This document shows, one piece after another, positions 1-6,373 of a DNA stretch of 12,572 nucleotides. A model generated the notes under the pieces. The model was not told the DNA's origin. It did not search any database and saw only the letters and a program-made list of their open reading frames with translations. How positions within the stretch are numbered: the stretch's first letter is position 1; every line of letters starts with the position of its first letter. The position numbers and the translations under genes were made by a program. Source of the DNA: an uncultured Lautropia sp. (lineage in GTDB: Bacteria; Pseudomonadota; Gammaproteobacteria; Burkholderiales; Burkholderiaceae_E); NCBI GenBank assembly GCA_938046755.1, contig CALIXC010000161.1, forward strand, positions 1 through 12,572. Reading direction: 5' to 3'.

Positions 1-624
1 ACAGATTCGCAGGGGAAGAAATTCGGCAAATCCGAAGGCGGGGCGATCTGGCTTGACCCGGCAATGCTCAGTTCATACCGCTTCTATCAGTTCTGGTATA
101 ACCAGCCTGACAGCGAAGTTATTAAACTCCTTAAATTCTTTACTTTTCTGCCTAAGCCGGAAATTGAGCGGCTGGAACGTGAAGTTGGCACGAACCCGGG
201 GGCGCGCGAGGCGCAGCGTACCTTAGCATGGGAAGTTACAAGCTTTGTCCGCGGGGATAAAGCGGCCCGGAGTGCGATCGATGCTGCTGAGGCCTTGTTC
301 GGACGGGGCGAGGTTGCCCTTGATGCTGTTGATGCTGATACTTTTGAGGCATCAGTAGACGGATTGAAGGTCGCGGATGGACAGGGCGGCAAGGCATTTG
401 CCCAGGTGGCATCCGGAAGCCGTGTAACCGAGGCAGCTGTGGCTGCGGGACTGTTCAGGTCGGTTTCTGAAGCCAGGAAAACTGTTGCTTCAGGCGGCGT
501 ATACATTAATAACCGGCGCGTTGAAGATGCCGAACAGACTGTCGGGGGGTCTGACCTCCTGCACGGCCGTTTTGTGCTCCTGCGCCGCGGGAAGAAAGCC
601 CTTGGGGTTGTGGAGGTACACTAA
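1..624 (+). CDS. tyrS: Tyrosyl-tRNA synthetase, C-terminal part (5' end outside window)
   Basis: Charges tRNA-Tyr with tyrosine in the cytoplasm. The frame is open from base 1, so only the last 207 codons are visible. The visible part opens with the class I signature loop KFGKS (residues 7-11), the KMSKS equivalent that closes over [12 protein letters not shown] segment and a helical anticodon-binding region follow, and a C-terminal S4-like RNA-binding domain starts near residue 141 ([12 protein letters not shown] through VYINNRR). This is the bacterial TyrRS layout. The protein style and the coupled downstream gene resemble actinobacteria (Micrococcales), and GC content is clearly lower than after base 735. 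The stop overlaps the next start (TAATG). The family call is firm; the taxonomic assignment is inferred. Confidence 0.95.
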   Translation, partial: TDSQGKKFGKSEGGAIWLDPAMLSSYRFYQFWYNQPDSEVIKLLKFFTFLPKPEIERLEREVGTNPGAREAQRTLAWEVTSFVRGDKAARSAIDAAEALFGRGEVALDAVDADTFEASVDGLKVADGQGGKAFAQVASGSRVTEAAVAAGLFRSVSEARKTVASGGVYINNRRVEDAEQTVGGSDLLHGRFVLLRRGKKALGVVEVH

Positions 625-690
625 TGGCAGAAAACAGCAGGCGTTCGCGTAATTCCCAGGGATCGTCCTCCTCTTCACGCGGGGGGGCGC
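624..690 (+). CDS. N-terminal stub of a coupled low-complexity protein, cut at the sequence join
   Basis: The ATG overlaps the tyrS stop codon (TAATG), so the gene is probably translationally coupled to tyrS. About 22 codons are credible: a Ser/Arg/Gly/Asn-rich, positively charged start ([13 protein letters not shown], then a serine run and RGG). In actinobacteria the gene after tyrS often encodes a protein with such a disordered N-terminus followed by TPR-like repeats (the Rv1691 position in Mycobacterium). The frame runs on to a stop at 837-839, but after about base 735 it lies antisense to a conserved symporter gene and cannot be genuine. I cannot assign a function from the stub. Confidence 0.5.
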
Positions 691-1577
691 GAGGCGGCAG
701 CCATGCCGGCGGCCACCGCGGCAGCAGCAATGGGCGCCGAGCCCATGCCGGACTCGTTGGAGAAGACGCCGCGCGCCACGCCGTAGCGGATGGCGGTACC
801 GATGGCGCCCCCCACCACGGCATCCAGCCCGAAGGCTGAACGGCAGATGAGTTCGACAGCGGGAATGACCTTGTCGTAGTGCAGGAAGATGATGGCAAGC
901 CCCCCCATCACGTAGACAATGGCCATGAACGGCACGATAAGCGAGGTGGCCCTGGAGATGCTCTGGATGCCGCCCAGTACCACCACGGCGGTAAGGACGG
1001 TGAGCCCCACGCCAGTGATCCACGGATCGACGTGGAAGCTGGCCCAGATGGCCTGGGCCACCGAATTGGCCTGCACCGAACTGCCAATGCCGAAGGAGGC
1101 CAGAACACCAAACAGGGCGAACAGCACGGCCAGCCACTTGATGCCCAAGCCCCGCTCAATGTAGTACATGGGGCCGCCGCTCATCTCACCCTTGTCGTTG
1201 GTGATGCGGTACTTGACTGCCAGCACGGCCTCGCCGTACTTGGTGGCCATGCCAAAAAAGGCGGTGATCCACATCCAGAAGACAGCACCGGGGCCTCCCG
1301 AGACGATGGCGGTGGCCACCCCGGCAATATTGCCGGTACCGATGGTGGCCGACAGTGCGGTCATCAGCGCCCCGAAGTGAGTGATGTCGCCCTCGTGGTC
1401 CTTCTCGTGTTCCTTGGGGGGCGAGAAGGCATGCTTGAGCGCCAGGGGCAACATGTGGACCTGCAGGAAGAGCAAGCGAAACGACAGGTAAATGGCGGTG
1501 CCGCTCAGCAGGATGAGCAGGGGAGCCCCCCAGACATATCCACCCAGCCATTCAAGGAAATTCTGCAGTGCCTCCAC
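675..1577 (-). CDS. AGCS-family sodium:alanine/glycine symporter, C-terminus lost at the join
   Basis: Inner-membrane secondary transporter expected to import alanine or glycine with Na+. Conserved family segments are present in order: LLFLQVHMLP, a SATIGTGNIAGVATAI region in the first third, GPGAVFWMWITAFFGMATKY, KGEMSGGPMYYIERGLG, and GVARGVFSNESGMGSAPIA. The start is GTG at 1577, giving VEALQNFLEWLGG; AGGAG lies 8 bases upstream. An in-frame ATG 37 codons earlier adds a segment with no membrane-protein character. Family members are usually about 450-480 residues, but only about 280-300 are here. The frame then runs into alanine-rich sequence and a TGA at 675-677 that probably belongs to the foreign side. 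It lies downstream of cyoD on the same strand after a 162-bp gap. Confidence 0.88.
   Translation of the reverse strand: MEALQNFLEWLGGYVWGAPLLILLSGTAIYLSFRLLFLQVHMLPLALKHAFSPPKEHEKDHEGDITHFGALMTALSATIGTGNIAGVATAIVSGGPGAVFWMWITAFFGMATKYGEAVLAVKYRITNDKGEMSGGPMYYIERGLGIKWLAVLFALFGVLASFGIGSSVQANSVAQAIWASFHVDPWITGVGLTVLTAVVVLGGIQSISRATSLIVPFMAIVYVMGGLAIIFLHYDKVIPAVELICRSAFGLDAVVGGAIGTAIRYGVARGVFSNESGMGSAPIAAAAVAAGMAAASRPPA
680..735. other. Junction between actinobacterial-type and betaproteobacterial-type DNA
   Basis: Left of this interval the plus strand reads as an actinobacterial tyrS plus a coupled gene. Right of it the minus strand reads as a conserved AGCS symporter up to the GMGSAPIA motif. 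Neither gene continues across. The interval holds a run of seven G (681-687) and GC-rich low-complexity sequence that reads plausibly in both frames, so the exact point cannot be fixed. GC content steps up here. No insertion-sequence ends, integrase or attachment-site repeats are visible, which favours an assembly or scaffolding chimera over natural transfer. Confidence 0.75.
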
Positions 1578-1585
1578 GGGTTGCA

Positions 1586-1590
1586 CTCCT
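1586..1590 (-). promoter_or_regulatory. Shine-Dalgarno site that fixes the symporter GTG start
   Basis: The minus strand reads AGGAG here, 8 bases before the GTG at 1577-1575. It is the only good ribosome-binding site near the N-terminus and supports the GTG over the upstream ATG at 1688. Confidence 0.65.
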
Positions 1591-1644
1591 ATGTGATGTG
1601 TTCTGTGCGGGTGCCTCCTGCCCTGCTCGGGAAGCGCCCTGCCC

Positions 1645-1667
1645 TGCGGAATCGTGCCGATTCCGCA
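1645..1667. repeat. Perfect 9-bp inverted repeat in the symporter leader
   Basis: TGCGGAATC (1645-1653), a 5-base spacer, and GATTCCGCA (1659-1667) form a perfect inverted repeat 68 bases upstream of the symporter start. No T-run follows on either strand, so it is not a classical intrinsic terminator. It could be an operator, a leader hairpin in the symporter mRNA, or a factor-assisted terminator for the cyo operon. No glycine-riboswitch core was recognised around it. Confidence 0.5.
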
Positions 1668-1693
1668 CCAGGCAAAGAGTTTAGACAATTTTG

Positions 1694-1726
1694 CCGGACG
1701 CTTGCTGCAGCGCGATACCCGTCCGG
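1694..1726 (-). terminator. Possible weak terminator hairpin after cyoD
   Basis: CCGGACG (1694-1700) pairs with CGTCCGG (1720-1726) over a 19-base loop that itself contains GCTGCAGC. It lies 13 bases beyond the cyoD stop in the direction of transcription. There is no T-run, so termination here is only suggested by position and pairing. Confidence 0.3.
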
Positions 1727-1739
1727 ATTGGTAATTGCC

Positions 1740-2123
1740 CTAGGAGCCCGGCACGGGGTTGCCGTCGAGCGGGGGCATGCCCCACAGCACCCCCACCAGC
1801 AGGATGGCGACCAGGAGCACGGTGACGATGAGGGCCGGGAGGACCCAGCTTCCCTCGGCCCGGCGGTTCATCTGCAGGAAGTACACCATGTGCACGATGA
1901 TCTGCACGACGCCCAGGCTCATGACGATCAGGGCGGTGGTGGCCGTGTCCTCGAAGGCGTCGGTCATCACCAGCCCGAAGGGGATGAGGGTGAGGATGAC
2001 GGCCAGGAGGAAGCCGATGTTGCAGTCCGTCCCGCTGGCGCGCGGGGGTCGCCCCAGGGGCTCAGGAGCAGGCGGATGCCGGCCTGCCGCGACCGGAGGG
2101 CTGGGATGCCGGGGGACGCTCAT
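1740..2123 (-). CDS. cyoD: Cytochrome bo3-type quinol oxidase subunit IV
   Basis: Small integral-membrane subunit that supports assembly of the CyoB core. At 127 residues it is slightly longer than E. coli CyoD (about 109) because of a Pro/Arg/His-rich N-terminus. Three hydrophobic helices follow: NIGFLLAVILTLIPFGLVMT, a TALIVMSLGVVQIIVHMVYFLQMN segment and WVLPALIVTVLLVAILLVG. The VVQ..VH.V.FL.MN pattern is characteristic of CyoD. The ATG at 2123 overlaps the cyoC stop (ATGA), implying translational coupling; longer in-frame starts would run inside cyoC. It is the last gene of the cluster. No cyoE follows; the next gene on this strand is the AGCS symporter. Confidence 0.93.
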   Translation of the reverse strand: MSVPRHPSPPVAAGRHPPAPEPLGRPPRASGTDCNIGFLLAVILTLIPFGLVMTDAFEDTATTALIVMSLGVVQIIVHMVYFLQMNRRAEGSWVLPALIVTVLLVAILLVGVLWGMPPLDGNPVPGS

Positions 2124-2752
2124 GACAGGGATCCGATCAGGTGGACGAGGGAGAACACGGCAATCCAGACCACGTCCAGGAAGTGCCAGAACAGGGTCAG
2201 ACACCGGATGCGACGCCGGTTGGCGGGGATGAGGCCATGCTGGCCGACCTGCACCAGCAGGATGATCAACCAGACAAGGCCGAAGGCAACGTGCAGCCCA
2301 TGGATGCCCACCAGCCCGAAGAATGCGGACAGGAAGGCGCTGCGCTGCGGCGTGGCCCCCATCCCGATCATGTGGCTGAACGCCTGGATCTCGATACCCA
2401 GGAAGGCCAGGCCGAACAGGCCGGTCAGGGCCAGCCAACCAAGCGTGGTGTACTTCTCGCTGTCCTGCATGGCAATGACGCTATGGCCGCCGGAGAAGGA
2501 TGCGCACAGCAGCAGGACCGTGCTCAGCGCGACGGGCTTCAGATCGAAGATGTCCGCTCCGGAGAAGCCGGTTGCGTAGTTCCGACCCAGGACGGCATAG
2601 GCGGCAAAGAGGCAGGCGAAGAGGAGCAGGTCACCGATCAGGAAGAGCCAGAAGCCGAGCATCGTCCCGTTCTCGGGGTGATGCGCTTCCGTCATGTGGA
2701 ACTGGCGGGTACCGGTTTCGACCGGCCCCTGGCGGGACAGGGTTGCGCTCAT
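2120..2752 (-). CDS. cyoC: Cytochrome bo3-type quinol oxidase subunit III
   Basis: Five-helix membrane subunit of the heme-copper oxidase subunit III family that flanks CyoB and carries no redox cofactors. At 210 residues it matches E. coli CyoC closely (about 204). Family segments are intact: GFWLFLIGDLLLFACLFAAYAVL, the helix ending in GIEI.AF.H.I.MG, RSAFLSAFFGLVGIHGLHV, and the C-terminal RIRCLTLFWHFLDVVWIAVF. It starts 40 bases after the cyoB stop and its TGA overlaps the cyoD ATG. Unlike CyoB, it shows no sign of altered key residues, which argues that the complex is still maintained as a whole. Confidence 0.95.
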   Translation of the reverse strand: MSATLSRQGPVETGTRQFHMTEAHHPENGTMLGFWLFLIGDLLLFACLFAAYAVLGRNYATGFSGADIFDLKPVALSTVLLLCASFSGGHSVIAMQDSEKYTTLGWLALTGLFGLAFLGIEIQAFSHMIGMGATPQRSAFLSAFFGLVGIHGLHVAFGLVWLIILLVQVGQHGLIPANRRRIRCLTLFWHFLDVVWIAVFSLVHLIGSLS

Positions 2753-2792
2753 GTCAGACGAGGCGAATGCGGATCATGGACGGGGCGGATGC

Positions 2793-4796
2793 TCAGACGT
2801 GACGGGCCAGAAGCCGGGTTCGGCCTGCCTCGGTGCGCTCGATCTGGGCCGCCGGGATGGGGAAGCCCCGCCCATGACTGAATGCATGGGCGATGATGGC
2901 CCCCAGCAGCACGATGAAGCTTGCACCGGCCAACAGCCACATCTGCCAGATCATGCAGAAGCCGAAGACCGCGCCGAGTGCGGCGATGGTGAAGCCGGCC
3001 GCCGTGTTCTTCGGCATGGGAATGGGGATGAACCCGCTGACGGGTCGCACATAGCCGTTGCGCTTCATGTCCCACCAAGCGTCGATCTCGTGCACGACCG
3101 GGGTGAACGCGAAGTTGTAGTCCGGCGGCGGCGAGGCGGTGGACCATTCCAGCGTGCGGGCATCCCAGGGGTCGCCCGTCTCGTCGCGCAGCGCGGGGCG
3201 CCGGATGAAGCTGTGTACCAGCTGGGCGATGAGGGACAGGATGCCCACCAGGATAAGGCCGGCACCGCAGGCGGCGATGAGGAACCCGACCTGCAGCGAC
3301 GGATCGTCGACGTGGCTCATGCGGGGGGGAACGCCCATGAGGCCCAGGATGTAGAGCGGCGTGAAGGCGAGCCCGATGCCGAGGAACCCGCACCAAAACG
3401 AGAGTCTGCCCCAGAATGGAATGAGCTGGTAGCCGAAGGACTTCGGGAACCAGTAGGCGATGCCGGCCATCAGGGCATGGACCACGCACCCCAGGATGAC
3501 GTGGTGGAAGAAGGCCACGACGAAGAGGCTGTCGTGCAACACATCGTTGGCCGGCCGCACGACAAGCTGCACCCCGGCCACGCCTGCAACGACGAAGATG
3601 ATCAGAAAGCCGATCACCCACATCATGGGCACCTCGAAGCGGATTGCCCCCCGGTACAGGGTGGCCAGCCAGTTGAGGATCATGGCCCCGATGGGGATGG
3701 CGAAGATCAGTGTCGAGAGGCCGAGGAACGTGTCAGTGCGGGTTCCCGCGCCTAGGGGGAGGACGTGGAGAAGCCACACCAGGACTGCCAGGAAGGTGAC
3801 GCTGCAGGAGGCACACACCATGGCGGTGTAGCCGAAGAGGCGCTTGCCGCAGAAGGTGGCCGTGACTTCGGAGAAGATGCCGAACGCGGGCAGCATCAGC
3901 ACGCAGACCTCGGGAAGGACCCAGGCCCGGATGAGGTTCACGTAGATCATGGCGTTGCCGCCGAGATCGTTCGTGAAGAAGTGGGTGCCGGCGAAACGGT
4001 CCAGCGCCAGCAGGAACAGCGCGGCCATGAACACCGGAAAGATGGCGATGATTAGCGCGTTGGCGCACAGAGCGCTCCAAGTGAAGAGCGGTATCTTCAT
4101 CAGGCCCATGCCTGGGCAGCGCATCTTCACGATGGTGACGATGAGGTTGATCGCCGAGAGCATGGTCCCCACCCCGGCGATCAGCAGCGCCCATAAGTGA
4201 TAATCCACCCCCACGTCCGGACTGAACTCGATGCCCGACAGCGGCGGATAGGTGAGCCACCCGGCCCTGGAAAACTCGCCGACAAACAGCGAGAGCATCA
4301 CCAGCACGGCGCCGAAGGCGCTCATCCAGAAGCCAAGGTTGCTCAGGAACGGGAAAGCCGTGCCCCGGGCGCCGATCTGCAGCGGCACGAGGTAGTTCAT
4401 GAAGCCCGTGATGAGCGGCATGGCCACGAAGAAGACCATGATCACGCCATGGGCCGTAAGGATCTGGTCGTAGTGATGCGGTAACAGGTAGCCCGGGCCG
4501 TCGCCGGCGGACAGGGCGTGCTGCAGGAGCAGCATCAGCGCCCCGGCAACGCCGGGCAGCAGCATGACGATGCCGAGCACGACATGCATGAGGCCGACGC
4601 GCTTGTGATCGACACTGGTGACCCAGTGGCGCCAGAAACGTCCCCACATCCCGAAGAAGCTCATGCCCCCCACCAGCGCCAGGCCGCCCAGGGCGACGGC
4701 GACGAAGATGGCGACCAGAACAGGCTCGTGGAAGGGAATGGCCTCCCAGGACAGGCGGCCCAGCAAGAGTTTGGCGGTGTCGGATTGCTCGAACAT
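2793..4796 (-). CDS. cyoB: Cytochrome bo3-type oxidase subunit I with a dismantled O2-reduction site
   Basis: A homologue of the catalytic quinol oxidase subunit. It is 667 residues from ATG 4796 and aligns to E. coli CyoB (663) at a constant offset of +10. Family blocks are intact: TSVDHKR, PHHYDQILTAHGVIM, YPPLSGIE, THFFTND and EWSTASPPPDYNF. The active-site residues are not: H284 is L294, Y288 is C298, H333 is L343 and H419 is F429 (E. coli number first). Kept are the low-spin heme b ligands (H116, H431), H344 and E296. K362 is M372, D135 is G145, R71 is P81, D75 is G85, W280 is R290 and R481 is P491. The frame is unbroken. A GTG at 4826 is an alternative start; neither has a strong ribosome-binding site. 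The fold assignment is firm, but oxidase activity is doubtful. Confidence 0.95.
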   Translation of the reverse strand: MFEQSDTAKLLLGRLSWEAIPFHEPVLVAIFVAVALGGLALVGGMSFFGMWGRFWRHWVTSVDHKRVGLMHVVLGIVMLLPGVAGALMLLLQHALSAGDGPGYLLPHHYDQILTAHGVIMVFFVAMPLITGFMNYLVPLQIGARGTAFPFLSNLGFWMSAFGAVLVMLSLFVGEFSRAGWLTYPPLSGIEFSPDVGVDYHLWALLIAGVGTMLSAINLIVTIVKMRCPGMGLMKIPLFTWSALCANALIIAIFPVFMAALFLLALDRFAGTHFFTNDLGGNAMIYVNLIRAWVLPEVCVLMLPAFGIFSEVTATFCGKRLFGYTAMVCASCSVTFLAVLVWLLHVLPLGAGTRTDTFLGLSTLIFAIPIGAMILNWLATLYRGAIRFEVPMMWVIGFLIIFVVAGVAGVQLVVRPANDVLHDSLFVVAFFHHVILGCVVHALMAGIAYWFPKSFGYQLIPFWGRLSFWCGFLGIGLAFTPLYILGLMGVPPRMSHVDDPSLQVGFLIAACGAGLILVGILSLIAQLVHSFIRRPALRDETGDPWDARTLEWSTASPPPDYNFAFTPVVHEIDAWWDMKRNGYVRPVSGFIPIPMPKNTAAGFTIAALGAVFGFCMIWQMWLLAGASFIVLLGAIIAHAFSHGRGFPIPAAQIERTEAGRTRLLARHV

Positions 4797-4890
4797 CTCG
4801 GTCTTTACCAGGTTGCCCGGGCGCACGGCGACGCCTGGGAGGTCCAGAAAGCACGGGGGCCGCCGGAACGGCCGGCAGCCAGGCAGAGTG

Positions 4891-6021
4891 TTACGGGGTG
4901 GCGGGGGAAGCAGGGAGTGCGGGTACAGCCGGTACGGCGGGCTCCGGCAGGGGCCTCGGGCTGTGGGCCTGCATGTCGGTGGCGTGCATCATCGGCGTGC
5001 ACAGCGCCTCGGACACGTAGGAGCGAAAGACCGTGATCTCGCCCCGGTGGGTCGGCTGGCTGATGGCCTCGCGGATCACACCATCGACGCCCAGGCGACC
5101 CAGCCCCCCCTGCGCGTCGATGGCCCTGATCATGTCGGAACACATCCGGTCCTCCTCGACGCAGCGCATGCGGATGCGCTCGTACAGACCAGGATCGACG
5201 CTGGCGTATTCACGCACATTCTCATTGGCGCTGGGCTGGGCCAGCTTGAGGTATTCGGCACGGATGAGCGGGCCAGTGCCGCTGCGGCGTGCTTTCTCAA
5301 CCCAGGCGTCGTAGTCCTTGTCGTCGAGGCCCAGGAGCCTGAACCGCATGTCCGAAAAGCCGGCCCCGGAATAGTGGCCCGAGCGGCCGACGTAGACACC
5401 GGGCCTGTTGATGACGGCATCGAGCCGGGTCTCCGTGCCCGGCAGGACTCGGACCCTGCTGGCCAGCGCGGGAACGTGGAAGGTGTTCATCACCGACGAG
5501 GCCGTCAGCCTGAAGTGGATGGGGCGGTCGACCGGCGCGGCCATCTCGTTGACCGTGGCAATGCCTTCCCCGGGATAGATGAAGAGCCACTTCCAGTCGA
5601 GTGCCACCACCTGCACTTCCAGCGGCTCGACGCCGGCATGAGCCGCATGGTGCACGTCGGTCTTCGCCAGCGGGCGGACGGGATCGGGCGTGGGCGTGCT
5701 GCGGAAGGTGATGGTGGCCAGCGCGACGACGATCATCAGCGGGATGGCCCACAGCGCGATCTGCAGTCTGGGGGCACGGTAGACATCGGGGGCGTAGGTG
5801 GCCGAGGCATTGCTGGCCCGGTAGCGCCAGGCGAAGAACAGCACCAGGCTGATAACGGGCACGATGACCAGCAGCATCAGACCCGTGACGAGCAGGAAGA
5901 GGTCCTTTCCCTGCTGGGCGACGTAGCCGAACGGGTCGAGCGCGACCAGGTTGCAGCCGGCAACCAGGCATGCGACGGCCAGCAGGGGCAGCAACGTGGG
6001 CAGGCGGTGAGCAGTTTTCAT
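4891..6021 (-). CDS. cyoA: Cytochrome bo3-type quinol oxidase subunit II (lipoprotein)
   Basis: Periplasm-facing subunit II of the quinol oxidase complex, 376 residues. The ATG at 6021 gives a lipoprotein signal peptide with lipobox V-A-G-C at residues 20-23, as in E. coli CyoA. Two membrane helices follow (about 40-64 and 84-105), then the cupredoxin domain with VVALDWKWLFIYP.EGIATVNE, SVMNTFHVPAL and the HYSGAGFSDMRF region. CuA-ligating cysteines are absent, as expected of a quinol rather than cytochrome c oxidase. The C-terminal extension holds three cysteines (RMRC...RMC...ALC), a style I recall from other proteobacterial CyoA proteins, and ends in a Pro/Ala-rich tail. Longer in-frame starts add no recognisable sequence. 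It is first in the operon, with 94 bp to the cyoB ATG. Confidence 0.94.
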   Translation of the reverse strand: MKTAHRLPTLLPLLAVACLVAGCNLVALDPFGYVAQQGKDLFLLVTGLMLLVIVPVISLVLFFAWRYRASNASATYAPDVYRAPRLQIALWAIPLMIVVALATITFRSTPTPDPVRPLAKTDVHHAAHAGVEPLEVQVVALDWKWLFIYPGEGIATVNEMAAPVDRPIHFRLTASSVMNTFHVPALASRVRVLPGTETRLDAVINRPGVYVGRSGHYSGAGFSDMRFRLLGLDDKDYDAWVEKARRSGTGPLIRAEYLKLAQPSANENVREYASVDPGLYERIRMRCVEEDRMCSDMIRAIDAQGGLGRLGVDGVIREAISQPTHRGEITVFRSYVSEALCTPMMHATDMQAHSPRPLPEPAVPAVPALPASPATP

Positions 6022-6373
6022 GCCGGGAATGGTGTCTGAAGCGCCAGCAGAAGGCCCGAGCCCTTCATCGACACGACCCTGGCCCCCTTTCCCCGCAGGG
6101 ACGACGGGTGGACGAAACGACACGGCATGCGACAGCACGGGCTTCCCGCCCGGCGACAACGCCGGCAAAGACAGGAACATGCAGCCCGGCAGCAAGAGGC
6201 GACTACGTAAAATGCCGGCGAAAAGACCGCCACCGATGACGGCGGTGCGGGAATGTATCAGGCCTTCCCCATACTCCGGCGTGAACCGGATACCATGGCG
6301 CAATGATAGCGATTCCGCCGGCATCGCTCAAACTGACGCCGGCTCTCTCCGGGAAACCGAGGACAAGCCCGCC
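6022..6373. promoter_or_regulatory. 352-bp divergent intergenic region between cyoA and corA
   Basis: This gap must hold the promoters for the cyo operon (minus) and the metal transporter gene (plus). I see no confident -35/-10 pair on either strand. Short GC-rich dyads occur, such as ACCGCC...GGCGGT near 6228-6248 and CCGG...CCGG near 6287-6300, but none is convincing as an operator. Reading frames cross the gap on both strands, but they carry no recognisable protein sequence. Confidence 0.4.

Noticed and set aside
680..735. Natural horizontal transfer or phage attachment site at the composition break
   Set aside because: There is no tRNA gene, integrase, insertion-sequence end or flanking direct repeat, and both neighbouring genes are simply cut off, which fits an assembly join better.
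1578..1739. Glycine riboswitch in the symporter leader
   Set aside because: AGCS genes are sometimes under such control, but the conserved aptamer core and tandem layout were not recognisable. Only a simple dyad is present.
879..2579. A 566-codon open frame on the plus strand
   Set aside because: It lies antisense to the symporter, cyoD and cyoC genes, is rich in His/Gln/Gly/Asp with no recognisable domain, and is typical of GC-rich antisense frames.
2694..3755. A 353-codon plus-strand frame opposite cyoB
   Set aside because: Its charged, low-complexity composition mirrors the hydrophobic codons of CyoB on the other strand. No homology is recognisable.
4618..6039. A 473-codon plus-strand frame opposite cyoA
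   Set aside because: It runs antisense to a clearly real cyoA, with no domain and no ribosome-binding site worth noting.
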